From positions 24,001 to 88,000 of the forward strand of contig CACBAT010000004.1 of assembly GCA_902537325.1 (NCBI GenBank): DNA of 64,000 nt, given 5' to 3'. The position numbers were made by a program, and so were the translations under genes. The DNA comes from an uncultured Alphaproteobacteria bacterium (GTDB lineage: Bacteria; Pseudomonadota; Alphaproteobacteria; HIMB59; GCA-002718135). Positions 26,813 through 36,039 of the stretch are shown piece by piece (position 1 is the first letter of the stretch; each line of letters starts with the position of its first letter). The notes under the pieces are model-generated. The model had not been told where the DNA came from, did no database searches, and saw only the letters and a program-made list of their open reading frames with translations.

Positions 26813-27119
26813 AATTTTTTGAAAGCGGATGAGATGATGGGAAATATGCATCATTAGTACCAGTCATATTTGGTTTATGATTTTTTTGCCATTTATATTT
26901 ATGTGAATAGTCAAGTGGAGGATTATCAATCGATTTGTGAAGCCAGGCATGCCAGTGCGGTGGTATATTTGATGCTTCTATTTCGCCATTAAAAATTACC
27001 CATCTTTTTGCTTTTAAATTTTTAAAATCTTTTAAGCTACAGTAATATTTATTCCCTAATTCATCACTACCAACTAAGTTGCCCTTAAACCAAGTATAAA
27101 TTTTTGTTCCTAATGACAT
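26763..27119 (-). CDS. NDUFA12-family complex I accessory protein
   Basis: From ATG 27119 this is a 118-residue protein close to mitochondrial NDUFA12 (B17.2): GTKIYTWFKGNLVGSDELGNKYY, then RWVIFNGEIEASNIPPHWHAWLH and the C-terminal YFPSSHPLSKNYDPEKKEEEYKSWTPN. In mitochondria the homologue is a matrix-arm accessory subunit of NADH dehydrogenase; in alphaproteobacteria it is an accessory complex I protein of the same origin. A longer start at 27155 would run into pyrC, so the ATG 18 bases beyond the pyrC end is chosen. Nuo genes are not in the window. Confidence 0.9.
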   Translation of the reverse strand: MSLGTKIYTWFKGNLVGSDELGNKYYCSLKDFKNLKAKRWVIFNGEIEASNIPPHWHAWLHKSIDNPPLDYSHKYKWQKNHKPNMTGTNDAYFPSSHPLSKNYDPEKKEEEYKSWTPN

Positions 27120-27136
27120 TAATATTTCTATAAAGA

Positions 27137-28171
27137 TTAATGGACTACTTTCCAATTAATTTTTTTATTAGCATAAAAATTCTTAACCTGAATATCTTTG
27201 TAACTAGATAAATCTGACATAATCCATTCCTTTTTTTCTAATTTAATTTTTTTATCATTAATTGGAAAACTATAATGTTTTGCTCCGTTAATTGAACAAA
27301 ATATCTCTAACTTATCAATTGCATTTTCTTGATCGAATATTTCTGCATATAATTCTATTGAGCAAGGAGAGGAAAATATTCCTGGCTTAGATGACATATC
27401 TGGTTTTTTTTCTTGAATTGGATGTGGAGCTGAGTCTGTTCCTAAAAAAAATTTAGAATTATTGTGACATGCTGCTTTTCTTAATTCTATTAAATCTGTT
27501 TCGTTTTTAACTACTGGCATACAAAAATGATGAGGATTAATAGAGTCATCATGAAATACATCTTTTTTTGTTAAAAGCATGTGGTGTGGTGTAATTGTTC
27601 CTGCAATATTTTGATTTTCTTTCACATACTTTACTCCATATGAAGTTGATACATGCTCAAGAGTAATTTTTAAAAGGGGAAATTTTTTTCTAATAATACT
27701 TAATTCATCATCTATAAAATATTTTTCTCTATCAAAAATATCAATATTCTCGGCTACTTTTTCACCGTGTATTAGTAATGGACTTTTTTCTTCTTCTAGA
27801 ATCTCCAAAAATTTAAAAATTTTTGAAATGTCGCTAACTCCATGACTTGAGTTTGTAGTAGCATTTGAAGGATAAAGTTTAGATCCAAAGAATACTTTAT
27901 TTTGGATACCTTTTCTAAAATCTTCTAAATCTAAATTTTCATTTAAATAACAAGGTATAAGTGGTTCAAAATTATTACTAGATGCTCTATTTAAAAGCTC
28001 TTTATAAGCAGAAGCCTTAACAGTATCCGTTATGGGAATTTCTGTATTTGGCATTGCTACACATCTATTATTTATTCTAGAAGAAAAATTAGTTACCATT
28101 TCTAACATATCACCTTCTCTGAAGTGAACATGCCAATCATCTGGCTGAATTATTTCAATATTTTTACTCAC
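27137..28171 (-). CDS. pyrC: Dihydroorotase
   Basis: PyrC closes carbamoyl-aspartate to dihydroorotate in pyrimidine synthesis. The 344-residue protein has the zinc-binding DDWHVHFREG (13-22), a KLYPSN segment with the lysine that is usually carboxylated, HGE, LEHVST, TPHHML and the catalytic LGTDSAPH. This is the E. coli-type class II dihydroorotase length. The start is GTG 28171, which lies 8 bases inside the upstream glycosyltransferase gene. Both are probably read as one message with the NDUFA12 and DUF2155 genes downstream. Confidence 0.97.
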   Translation of the reverse strand: MSKNIEIIQPDDWHVHFREGDMLEMVTNFSSRINNRCVAMPNTEIPITDTVKASAYKELLNRASSNNFEPLIPCYLNENLDLEDFRKGIQNKVFFGSKLYPSNATTNSSHGVSDISKIFKFLEILEEEKSPLLIHGEKVAENIDIFDREKYFIDDELSIIRKKFPLLKITLEHVSTSYGVKYVKENQNIAGTITPHHMLLTKKDVFHDDSINPHHFCMPVVKNETDLIELRKAACHNNSKFFLGTDSAPHPIQEKKPDMSSKPGIFSSPCSIELYAEIFDQENAIDKLEIFCSINGAKHYSFPINDKKIKLEKKEWIMSDLSSYKDIQVKNFYANKKINWKVVH

Positions 28172-29087
28172 AATAATTATTTTTTTGTAATGTATAATAA
28201 ATCTTTTCTACACTTATAGAATCCATATAGGACTTTGTTTTATCAATATTTATACTTTTAAAATAGTCATAGCTTTCATTTGTTCTTATAACTTGTGAAT
28301 CTTGCATAAATGGTCCGTAAATTACATCATTTGTTGGGCCAAATAATACTATAGACTTTAATTTTGTGGCTGAAGCCATATGTGATAATCCTGAATCATT
28401 TCCAATAAATAATTTTGATTTTTTCATATAAGCAGCAGTTTGAGTCAATGATGCACCGAATAAATTAATTATCTTATTACTATCAATATTTTTTGTTATT
28501 TCATTTAAATAATTTTCTTCTTCTAATTTTGAACCAACTAAAATAAATTTAATATTTTTATTTTGAGATAAAATTTTGACTAATAGTGAATTATAATTTT
28601 TAATATTCCAAATTTTTGGTTTCCAATTTCCTCCTGGAAATATAACAAAATATTTAAAATCATCAGATAGATGTTCTGTTACTATTTCTTCTTCTTCTGT
28701 ATTTGTTTCAATAAACAAATTCGAACAATCAAATTTAAAGTAATTAGATAATTGCTGAACATGGTTTAGATTAGATTTTTTTTTAAAAATAAATTTTTGC
28801 TTATGTTTTAAAAAATATGATAATAACGAACTTCTAAAATCAATAATTATATCCCACTTCTTTCCATAACAATTAGAAATTATATCTAACCAATGCATAT
28901 TGTATCTTTTTTTTGAAACAGTTATTATGGTTTCTACAGATTTAAAGTTTTTGAAAATTGATTTAGCAGATGGACCAATTACAAATGTAAATTTAGTTTC
29001 AGGATATTTTTGACTAAAATAATTTATTACTCCAGTTGATAGAATTGTATCTCCAATAAGATTTGACGAAATAACAAGAATTTTCAC
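28164..29087 (-). CDS. Glycosyltransferase family 9 (heptosyltransferase-like)
   Basis: The 307-residue protein has the family start KILVISSNLIGDTILSTGVI, a FPGGNWKPKIWN segment in the middle and the donor-site FIGNDSGLSHMASATK with GPTNDVIYGP. GT9 enzymes add heptose or related sugars to the inner core of lipopolysaccharide at the inner membrane's cytoplasmic face. The start is GTG 29087. It overlaps pyrC by 8 bases and is divergent from ygfZ, with 45 bases between them. Whether it is WaaC-, WaaF- or WaaQ-like cannot be decided. Confidence 0.86.
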   Translation of the reverse strand: MKILVISSNLIGDTILSTGVINYFSQKYPETKFTFVIGPSAKSIFKNFKSVETIITVSKKRYNMHWLDIISNCYGKKWDIIIDFRSSLLSYFLKHKQKFIFKKKSNLNHVQQLSNYFKFDCSNLFIETNTEEEEIVTEHLSDDFKYFVIFPGGNWKPKIWNIKNYNSLLVKILSQNKNIKFILVGSKLEEENYLNEITKNIDSNKIINLFGASLTQTAAYMKKSKLFIGNDSGLSHMASATKLKSIVLFGPTNDVIYGPFMQDSQVIRTNESYDYFKSINIDKTKSYMDSISVEKIYYTLQKNNYCE

Positions 29088-29132
29088 AGAAATATTACAC
29101 TTTTAATATATTCAATATATATTTAGATAATT

Positions 29133-29963
29133 ATGAAAGATAAATACTTTTTTCATCATCTGAATTCAAGATTTTTTGAGATTTCTGGAAAAGATAGTAA
29201 ATCATTTATTCAAAATTTAATTACTAATGACATTGAAAAATGTAACGATGGATCAATTATTTATTCATGTCTATTAACACCTCAGGGTAAATTTTTAGCA
29301 GATTTTTTTATATTCAATATAAATGAAAACTATATTTTTGAAACTAATGATAAATTTTATAGTAATTTATTAGGACGATTAAAAATTTATAAACTTCGCT
29401 CTGATATAGAAATTAAAGAAATTAAAAATCTAAATTCTTATTCATTATTTAATATAGATTATGAAGGTGATTATAATGTTTATTTAAATGATCCTAGAAA
29501 TATAAACTTAGGTAAAAAACTTATAACGGATAAAAAAATTTTAATTGAAAAAGAGCGATTGAAAGAAATTAATGAAACAGAATATCATGAAATTTTAATT
29601 AATCATACAACACCCTATTCACCATTTGATATTTTAGAAAATAAATCTTTATTATTAGAAAATAATTTTGATAATTTAAATGCTATTGATTGGGATAAAG
29701 GATGCTATGTGGGTCAAGAAATTACTGCAAGAATGAAATACCGTGGATTACTCAAGAAAAAACTTTACGCTTTAAAAATAAAAAGTGGAGATGTGCTAGA
29801 GGGAGATGAGTTGATAGTAGATAATAAAAAAATAGGTACAATTGTATCAAAAGCAAATTCAAATATTTTTGCAGCATTAAATATTAATTTTGTTAATGAA
29901 ATAAAAAATAAAGATCAAAATTTAGTAATTAATGATTCATTATCTTTTGATTTTTTAAACTGA
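29133..29963 (+). CDS. ygfZ: YgfZ/GcvT-like folate-binding Fe-S biogenesis protein
   Basis: YgfZ assists repair or assembly of some Fe-S proteins and binds folate. The 276-residue protein has the signature KGCYVGQEITARMKYRG with the conserved Cys (near 190), and the N-terminal SGKDSKSFIQNLITNDIE typical of GcvT-like folds. It is shorter than E. coli YgfZ (326). It is convergent with the MFS gene and overlaps its end by 9 bases, leaving no room for a standard terminator. Confidence 0.9.
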   Translation: MKDKYFFHHLNSRFFEISGKDSKSFIQNLITNDIEKCNDGSIIYSCLLTPQGKFLADFFIFNINENYIFETNDKFYSNLLGRLKIYKLRSDIEIKEIKNLNSYSLFNIDYEGDYNVYLNDPRNINLGKKLITDKKILIEKERLKEINETEYHEILINHTTPYSPFDILENKSLLLENNFDNLNAIDWDKGCYVGQEITARMKYRGLLKKKLYALKIKSGDVLEGDELIVDNKKIGTIVSKANSNIFAALNINFVNEIKNKDQNLVINDSLSFDFLN

Positions 29964-31103
29964 AAATTTTTTTCTATAAAAACTTAATGGAATTATTAAA
30001 ATCATAAAAATTATTAGCATTGGAACAAATATATTATTAATTCCATAGTTGTTTGCAATAAATCCTAATGAAGCTGGAGCCCCTATAAATGTTCCGTAAA
30101 CTGCAATTGAAATGATTGTTATCCCTACTCCACTATCAATTCCCTCAATTTTTCCAGCTAAACTATATGCGATAGGAACAATTGAGGATGCTCCAATACC
30201 TAATAATGAAAAACCAATAATAGCTGCATATATACTGCTGAAATTAGATAAAATTATTAAACTTATAATCGTCGATAAAAATAAAAAGAAAATCAAAAGA
30301 AAAACTCCAATTTTATCTCTTACCCAATCACCACTAAATCTTCCAATAACCATAAAAATATTAAAACTTAGAGTTGCTAAGCCGATATAGAAACCATCAA
30401 CTTGAATAAAATCTCTCATATAGAGAGCTCCCCATGCATCAACACTTCCTTCCGTTAGAGCGTTTGCCATTGCAATTAATGCTAATAAAAAAATAAGTAA
30501 GGGCCAAATAAAAAATATATTTTTTTTACTGGAGTCTTCTGATTTTGTTTCAACTTGAGACTCTAAACAAAGTACAAAATACAAACTCAGAGGAAGAAGA
30601 ATGATTACATACAAAAGTATATTAAAAATAAAAGAATAATTCCACTCTAGCAAAAAGCTTGTAATTAGAGATCCAAATAAAACTCCAAGACTCCAAAATG
30701 CATGAAACCCTGACATCATTGATTTTTTTTCTCTAACTTCTAAATTTGATGCATAAACATTGCATGCTATTTCGAATGCACCATAACTCATACCAAAAAC
30801 AAATGAGAAAACCATAAAAAGCCATAACTCTTGAATGAAAGGTACTGGCAACCACAAACAACCTTCGGCAATTAAGGTACATGTTAAAATAGATTTTGTA
30901 GAAGTTTTCAGAATAAGAGCATTTGCAAAAATCATTGCAACAATTGAACCAATTGCAAATGATAACATAATATATCCAACACCAACATAATCAGTTTGAA
31001 GTTGATCCTTAATGGTGGGTATCCTAATAGCCCATAAACCTACATAACAAGCAGTTATAAAAAAAATAATTTTTATTGCATGAATATCACTAACTTTTTT
31101 CAT
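29955..31103 (-). CDS. MFS transporter
   Basis: A 382-residue protein with about 12 hydrophobic segments and the MFS features VSFVFGMSYGAFEIACNVYASN and FSGDWVRDKIG, the latter being the central loop motif before TM8. It looks like the YbjJ-type group of MFS, but the substrate is unknown. It starts 9 bases after glyS, so it belongs to the leftward sppA-glyS run, and it overlaps the end of ygfZ. Confidence 0.85.
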   Translation of the reverse strand: MKKVSDIHAIKIIFFITACYVGLWAIRIPTIKDQLQTDYVGVGYIMLSFAIGSIVAMIFANALILKTSTKSILTCTLIAEGCLWLPVPFIQELWLFMVFSFVFGMSYGAFEIACNVYASNLEVREKKSMMSGFHAFWSLGVLFGSLITSFLLEWNYSFIFNILLYVIILLPLSLYFVLCLESQVETKSEDSSKKNIFFIWPLLIFLLALIAMANALTEGSVDAWGALYMRDFIQVDGFYIGLATLSFNIFMVIGRFSGDWVRDKIGVFLLIFFLFLSTIISLIILSNFSSIYAAIIGFSLLGIGASSIVPIAYSLAGKIEGIDSGVGITIISIAVYGTFIGAPASLGFIANNYGINNIFVPMLIIFMILIIPLSFYRKKFSV

Positions 31104-31112
31104 ACAATTTTA

Positions 31113-32474
31113 TTAATTAAAATATTTTTTGTAATATTCAGATAAATTTTCAATTGAAACTCTTTCCTGTTTCATAGTATCTCTATCCCTAACAGTAACA
31201 CTTTTATCTTCTAGAGTTTCAAAATCTACAGTTAAACAAATTGGTGTACCTATTTCATCATGTCTTCTATAATTCTTACCAATGTTTCCTGAATTTTCTA
31301 AAACAACTCTACCCAATCCCAATTTCTGTAGATTAGATTTTATTTCTTTAGATAAATTAACTAATTCCTCATTATTCTTTTTGAGAGGAATAACTGCAGC
31401 TTTAATAGGTGAAAGATGAGGTTTTAGAGATAAAAGAATTCTTTTATTATCTTTATCTACATTTTCTTCACGATAAGCTTCATTTAACAAAGCAAGAACT
31501 CCTCTATCAACACCAGCTGATGGCTCAATTACGTAAGGAATATACCATTTTTTTTCTTCTAAATCTTGAACAGCTAATTTTGTAGTTGAAGAGGAGTTTT
31601 TCATAACTTCTGATGTAATTTTAAAATCGTTTTGATTTTTAGTATGAGAACCTAAGTCAAAGTCAGTTCTATTGGCTACCCCTTCTAGTTCCTCTTCACC
31701 ATGAGGAAACACATAATTGATATCAACAGTTCTTTTAGAGTAGTGAGCTAGTTCATTTTTTTCTACTTCAATTTTTTTTAAATTTTCTTTTTTTATGCCT
31801 TGATTAACCCACCATTCTATTCTCTTATTTATCCAATATTCATGCCATTCATCATCAGTACCTGGTTTAACAAAAAACTCTAATTCCATTTGCTCAAACT
31901 CTCTAACTCTAAAGATAAAATTACGAGGTGTTATTTCATTTCTAAATGCTTTTCCCATTTGTGCGATACCAAAAGGAACAGTTCTGGAAGTTGAATCTAA
32001 TATATTTTTAAAATTAGTAAAAATTTGCTGACACGTTTCTGGTCTTAAATATGCGAATGACGAACCATCATCTACTGGTCCAATTGCAGTTTTAAACATT
32101 AAATTAAAAGGTCTTGGCTCAGTAAGATCTTCTGATTTACAATTTGGGCATTTATTATTTTCAAATAATTGATCTGCTCTCCACCTTGACTTACATGCTC
32201 GACAATCAACCAGAGGATCAGTAAAAGTATCTTCATGACCTGAATGTTTTAGGACTACTGGAGAACTTAAAATTGAAGCATCCAAACCTTCGGTATCATC
32301 TCGTTCATATACCATTGATTTCCACCAAGCTTGTTTAAGATTATTTTTGAACTCGACTCCCATTGGTCCATAATCATATAACCCCTTAATACCACCATAG
32401 ATGTCATTTGATTGAAATAGAAAGCCTCTTCTTTTGCAAAGAGAAACTAACTCTTCCATTGTTTGTGCAGTCAT
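31113..32474 (-). CDS. glyS: Glycyl-tRNA synthetase, single-chain (alpha2) type
   Basis: The 453-residue class II synthetase charges tRNA-Gly. It carries [12 protein letters not shown] (motif 1 region), [16 protein letters not shown], the motif 2 region [21 protein letters not shown] and, near the end, [10 protein letters not shown] (motif 3). A zinc-knuckle-like insert has CRACKSRW and CPNC. This is the archaeal/eukaryotic-type single chain instead of the alpha2beta2 GlyQ/GlyS common in proteobacteria. It follows a small membrane protein gene and precedes the MFS gene. Confidence 0.96.
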   Translation of the reverse strand: MTAQTMEELVSLCKRRGFLFQSNDIYGGIKGLYDYGPMGVEFKNNLKQAWWKSMVYERDDTEGLDASILSSPVVLKHSGHEDTFTDPLVDCRACKSRWRADQLFENNKCPNCKSEDLTEPRPFNLMFKTAIGPVDDGSSFAYLRPETCQQIFTNFKNILDSTSRTVPFGIAQMGKAFRNEITPRNFIFRVREFEQMELEFFVKPGTDDEWHEYWINKRIEWWVNQGIKKENLKKIEVEKNELAHYSKRTVDINYVFPHGEEELEGVANRTDFDLGSHTKNQNDFKITSEVMKNSSSTTKLAVQDLEEKKWYIPYVIEPSAGVDRGVLALLNEAYREENVDKDNKRILLSLKPHLSPIKAAVIPLKKNNEELVNLSKEIKSNLQKLGLGRVVLENSGNIGKNYRRHDEIGTPICLTVDFETLEDKSVTVRDRDTMKQERVSIENLSEYYKKYFN

Positions 32475-32481
32475 ATAACTC

Positions 32482-32643
32482 TTAATCTTTTGGTTTATAT
32501 TCTTTCGTTCTTGGATCTTTCTCTAAATCGATTACTGAGTCATTATTTACTTTATTATTAGTGAATTTGTCTTGTTTTTTTTTCTTAAATCTTAAAAATA
32601 ACAAAATAGAAGCTAAAATTACAACTAAAACTAGAAATTTCAT
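32482..32643 (-). CDS. Small single-pass membrane protein (53 aa), translationally coupled to S49 peptidase
   Basis: ATG 32643 shares a base with the stop of the upstream S49 peptidase gene (TAATG). The 53 residues read as one hydrophobic segment ([17 protein letters not shown]), a basic stretch (RFKKKKQDK) and a polar tail ending [14 protein letters not shown]. The positively charged side suggests the N-terminus is outside and the tail in the cytoplasm. A short DP-x-T-x-x-Y-x-P tail is common in small alphaproteobacterial proteins of unknown function. Its stop lies 7 bases before the glyS start. No function can be assigned. Confidence 0.75.
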   Translation of the reverse strand: MKFLVLVVILASILLFLRFKKKKQDKFTNNKVNNDSVIDLEKDPRTKEYKPKD

Positions 32644-33458
32644 TACAAACCAAACCTAGAAAACATAATTCGTTCTTCAATTTTATGTAAAATTTCATTA
32701 TAATTAAATATTGAAGAAGAAAATCTACGTTGTAAAAATGATTTTTTTTGACTGATTATTTTAATTTTAATTTTTTTTCCAAACTTCTCTTCTAAAATTG
32801 GTTTTATTGCACCAATACCATCTGCTAAACCTAAATCGATAGCTTTATTACCAACCCAAAATAAACCAGAAAAGATGTCATCTAATTTATTCTGATCGAG
32901 TTTTGAACCTCTTCTCTCTTTTACATAATTAATAAAATTATCATGAATTTGTTCTTGAATATTTTTTAATCTATCAATGTCTTCTTGTTTTTCTTCTTTG
33001 AATGGGTCAAGAAAACTTTTACTTTTGCCAGATGTATAAACTCTTCTTTCAATTCCAACTTTTTTTAAAAGATCTACAAAACCAAAACCTGGTGAAATAA
33101 CACCAATTGATCCAATAACAGAGTTTTGATCAATATATATCTCATCAGCAGCACATGCTAACCAATAACCACCAGAAGCTGCAACATCTTCAACGAATGC
33201 TAAAACTTTTTTGTTCTTTTCCTTTGCTAGATCAATGATCCTTTTTGCTATTAAAGAAGATTGTGTGGGAGAACCTCCAGGTGAATTAATGACCAAACCT
33301 ACAACAGGAGATTTTTTATCAGCAAATAACTTATCAATTAATTTTTCTAAATTGTTGATTGCTAAACCAGAGCCTGTTAAGCCTGACTGTGATGATATAA
33401 TACCAGATAAACGTAAAACCGGTATTGTAATACTCTTTGAAAATAACCTTTTAAACAT
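32643..33458 (-). CDS. sppA: S49-family signal peptide peptidase (SppA/SohB-like)
   Basis: From ATG 33458 the protein has 271 residues; a TTG 15 bases further upstream is also open but less likely. It has the S49 core LVINSPGGSPTQSSLI and the nucleophile region EDVAASGGYWLACAADEIY, followed by SVIGSIGVISPGFGFVDLLKKVG and the catalytic Lys area TSGKSKSFLDPF. These serine-lysine proteases degrade cleaved signal peptides and other membrane peptides. It is of the short class without the second repeat of E. coli SppA. It is divergent from the polyprenyl synthase gene. Confidence 0.93.
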   Translation of the reverse strand: MFKRLFSKSITIPVLRLSGIISSQSGLTGSGLAINNLEKLIDKLFADKKSPVVGLVINSPGGSPTQSSLIAKRIIDLAKEKNKKVLAFVEDVAASGGYWLACAADEIYIDQNSVIGSIGVISPGFGFVDLLKKVGIERRVYTSGKSKSFLDPFKEEKQEDIDRLKNIQEQIHDNFINYVKERRGSKLDQNKLDDIFSGLFWVGNKAIDLGLADGIGAIKPILEEKFGKKIKIKIISQKKSFLQRRFSSSIFNYNEILHKIEERIMFSRFGL

Positions 33459-33587
33459 AATATCTAATAACAAATGTTAATCTTTTCTTAAAGCGTTATG
33501 TAGCATTTGTTTGTAATTTTGGTAATTTAAGTTTAAGTGCGTCAATTAAGTTAATGAATAAACAAAATATTCTAATAATTAATCAAT

Positions 33588-34625
33588 ATGGATAATGTTC
33601 TTCCACTTAGAAAAAAAGATTTTTCATTTGAAGATGAAATCAGAGAATTAACAGATCTATGCAAGGAAGATCTGGTATCCGTAAATACCATAATCCTTGA
33701 TAAATTAGATAGCAATGTACCTTTAGTTCATGAAGTTGGAAAATACCTTATCTTATCAGGGGGAAAACGATTACGACCTCTTTTAACTGTTTCAAGTTTT
33801 CATATGACAAGAAATGAAACTAGTGAAATTGAAAATAAAATGAATCATATCGGTCTATCTGCAGCAGTAGAATTTATTCATACAGCAACACTATTGCATG
33901 ATGATGTAATAGATGAAAGTAAACAAAGACGAGGAAAACCTACAGCAAACGAGAAATGGAAAAATAAAACAAGTGTATTAGTTGGTGATTTTTTATTCAG
34001 TAGAGCTTTTCAACTAATGACAAAATATGGAAATACTAGAACGTTAAAAATATTAGCAGATACTAGTGTTGTAATTTCTGAAGGAGAAGTTTTAGAACTT
34101 GTTAATGATAAAAATTTAGAAATAAATGAAAATATTTATTTTGAAGTTGTAAATGCAAAGACTGCTTCTTTATTTAGTGCAGCATGTCAAGTTGGATCAA
34201 TTAGTGCTCTTGGTACAGAAGCTGAGGTTAATGCATTAAAATCATTTGGAACAAACTTTGGCATGACTTTTCAATTAATTGACGATGCTATTGATTATTC
34301 CTCAAACAAAAAAATATTAGGAAAAAATACTGGAGATGATTTTAAAGAAGGTAAAATTACTCTTCCAATAATATTAGCATACGGAAGATCAAATGATAAA
34401 GAGAAAAAATTTTGGGAAAGAACTATTTCTGATCTTAACCAAAATGATGGTGATTTTGAAATGGCATTAGAAATAATTAATAAATATAAATGTATTGAAG
34501 ATACTCTTACAAGAGCAAATCACTTTTCAAATGTAGCTGTTGACTCAGTTGATATATTTAAAGATAACATTTACAAAGAAAAATTAGTATCTCTTGTTTC
34601 AAAAAGTGTTTCGAGAATTTATTAA
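33588..34625 (+). CDS. ispB: Polyprenyl diphosphate synthase (octaprenyl-type)
   Basis: A 345-residue trans-prenyltransferase that builds the isoprenoid tail of quinones from farnesyl diphosphate and IPP. It has the first Asp-rich motif LLHDDVIDESKQRRGKPT (FARM) and the second QLIDDAIDYSS (SARM), plus GGKRLRPLL. Small residues just before FARM (TAT) fit long-chain products, but product length is inferred. Its stop lies directly against the end of the convergent DUF6165 gene. Confidence 0.93.
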   Translation: MDNVLPLRKKDFSFEDEIRELTDLCKEDLVSVNTIILDKLDSNVPLVHEVGKYLILSGGKRLRPLLTVSSFHMTRNETSEIENKMNHIGLSAAVEFIHTATLLHDDVIDESKQRRGKPTANEKWKNKTSVLVGDFLFSRAFQLMTKYGNTRTLKILADTSVVISEGEVLELVNDKNLEINENIYFEVVNAKTASLFSAACQVGSISALGTEAEVNALKSFGTNFGMTFQLIDDAIDYSSNKKILGKNTGDDFKEGKITLPIILAYGRSNDKEKKFWERTISDLNQNDGDFEMALEIINKYKCIEDTLTRANHFSNVAVDSVDIFKDNIYKEKLVSLVSKSVSRIY

Positions 34626-35009
34626 TTAATATTCCTCATAAGATTTTACCTCGACTAATTCAGAACCAAAGGTTTTATTTATATCATTTTTTACTTTTGC
34701 TCTTTCATCATTGGTAATATAGACACTTCTAGCTAGATCAATAAATGTTTGATCAAATAATTTTTTTCTTTCACACTCTCTAATATCGTCTTCAATATTC
34801 CAGAGTTTAGAATTAATATTTATCAAATTTTTTAAATAATTGTTTATTTCTTCTTTTTGAACATAATTCATTAATGTTTTTTGGAGAAAATCTAATTCTT
34901 TTTTGACATGATCAAGTTTAGTTTCATTAGTTATATTTTTCTCTTTAATAATTAATATAGATATTTTATCTACAAGTTCTCCAAGTGATATAGGGGTATT
35001 AATAAGCAT
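34626..35009 (-). CDS. DUF6165 family protein
   Basis: The 127-residue protein opens with INTPISLGELVDKISILIIKEKN, the pattern of DUF6165, followed by charged helical sequence (LDHVKKELDFLQKTL, ECERKKLFDQTFIDLARSVY). It has no signal peptide or membrane segment. The family function is unknown; relatives are often found near sugar nucleotide and glycan genes. Here it starts in the TAATG overlap with the mannose-isomerase-like cupin gene, which suggests a joint role in sugar metabolism. Confidence 0.72.
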   Translation of the reverse strand: MLINTPISLGELVDKISILIIKEKNITNETKLDHVKKELDFLQKTLMNYVQKEEINNYLKNLININSKLWNIEDDIRECERKKLFDQTFIDLARSVYITNDERAKVKNDINKTFGSELVEVKSYEEY

Positions 35010-35353
35010 TAAATTCTTTCATAAATATCTTCGTATCTTTTAATATCATTTTCATCAAGATTATCACCGTACCACATTTCTATAATAACTAAATCACGAT
35101 CTTTTCTATTAGCCATTCTATGAATTGCCCCTTTAGGAATAAAAATGTTCTCATTTTCTTTTATATTAATTACTTTTTTGTCAATTGTGACTTCAGCTTC
35201 TCCTTCAGCTACAATCCAATGCTCAGATCTATGTTCATGACTTTGAAGAGATAGAACTCCCCCTGGTTTAACAAAAATTTTTTTTACTAGGAATTTTTTA
35301 CCCGACTTTAGTATCTCAAATGATCCCCAAGGTTTTTCTGTGATAGAATTCAT
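35009..35353 (-). CDS. Mannose-6-phosphate isomerase type II-like cupin protein
   Basis: The 114-residue protein is a single cupin domain that starts KPWGSFEIL. It has metal-binding residues in SLQSHEHRSEHWIV (His, His, Glu/His pattern) and IPKGAIHRMAN, as in the C-terminal half of bifunctional mannose-1-phosphate guanylyltransferase/mannose-6-phosphate isomerase. The guanylyltransferase domain is absent, so it may act as a stand-alone isomerase linking fructose-6-P and mannose-6-P. It shares the TAATG with DUF6165 downstream and is divergent from rpe (38 bases apart). Confidence 0.88.
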   Translation of the reverse strand: MNSITEKPWGSFEILKSGKKFLVKKIFVKPGGVLSLQSHEHRSEHWIVAEGEAEVTIDKKVINIKENENIFIPKGAIHRMANRKDRDLVIIEMWYGDNLDENDIKRYEDIYERI

Positions 35354-35391
35354 TATGAATGTTTATTTATATATTATATATCTATTTTTAA

Positions 35392-36039
35392 ATGATAAAA
35401 ATTTCACCATCTATATTATCAGCTGATATACTCAAATTAGAAGAAGAAGTTAAACTTTTAGACAAGAATGGCGCTGATTATATTCATATAGACATCATGG
35501 ATGGTCACTATGTTCCCAATATTACTTTTGGACCAAATATAGTTAAATCATTAAGAAAGCTTACCGCTAAAATTTTAGATGTGCATCTCATGATTAAGCC
35601 GGTAAAGAAATATATTAATGAATTTGTAGAAGCTGGCTCAGATATCATTACTTTTCATCCTGAGGCTGATGATAACCCAAAAGAAATTATTAAAATGATA
35701 AGTGATGCTGAAATTAAAGCAGGAATAGCCATTCACCCTAAGGTAAATATTGCAGATATTGATCATTTGTTTAGCAAAGTGCAACAAATAATAGTTATGA
35801 CAGTCACACCTGGTTTTGGTGGTCAAAAATTTATGCATGATCAAGTGCAAAAAATTAAAGATTTAGATGAAATTAGAAAAAATAATAATTATAACTATGA
35901 GATAGCTGTTGATGGTGGAGTAAATAATGAAAATGCAAAAATATGTAAAGATAATGGAGTTGATGTGTTAGCAGTAGGATCTTATTTATTATCTCAAAAT
36001 CAAAATAACTATTATGAAATTATAAATTCCTTAAGATAA
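35392..36039 (+). CDS. rpe: Ribulose-phosphate 3-epimerase
   Basis: Rpe interconverts ribulose-5-P and xylulose-5-P in the pentose phosphate pathway. The 215-residue TIM barrel has ISPSILSADILKLEEEV, the metal-binding HIDIMDGHYVPNITFGP, DVHLMI, MTVTPGFGGQKF and AVDGGVNNENA, all typical. It begins at ATG 35392. The next gene starts in its TAATG stop. Confidence 0.97.
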   Translation: MIKISPSILSADILKLEEEVKLLDKNGADYIHIDIMDGHYVPNITFGPNIVKSLRKLTAKILDVHLMIKPVKKYINEFVEAGSDIITFHPEADDNPKEIIKMISDAEIKAGIAIHPKVNIADIDHLFSKVQQIIVMTVTPGFGGQKFMHDQVQKIKDLDEIRKNNNYNYEIAVDGGVNNENAKICKDNGVDVLAVGSYLLSQNQNNYYEIINSLR

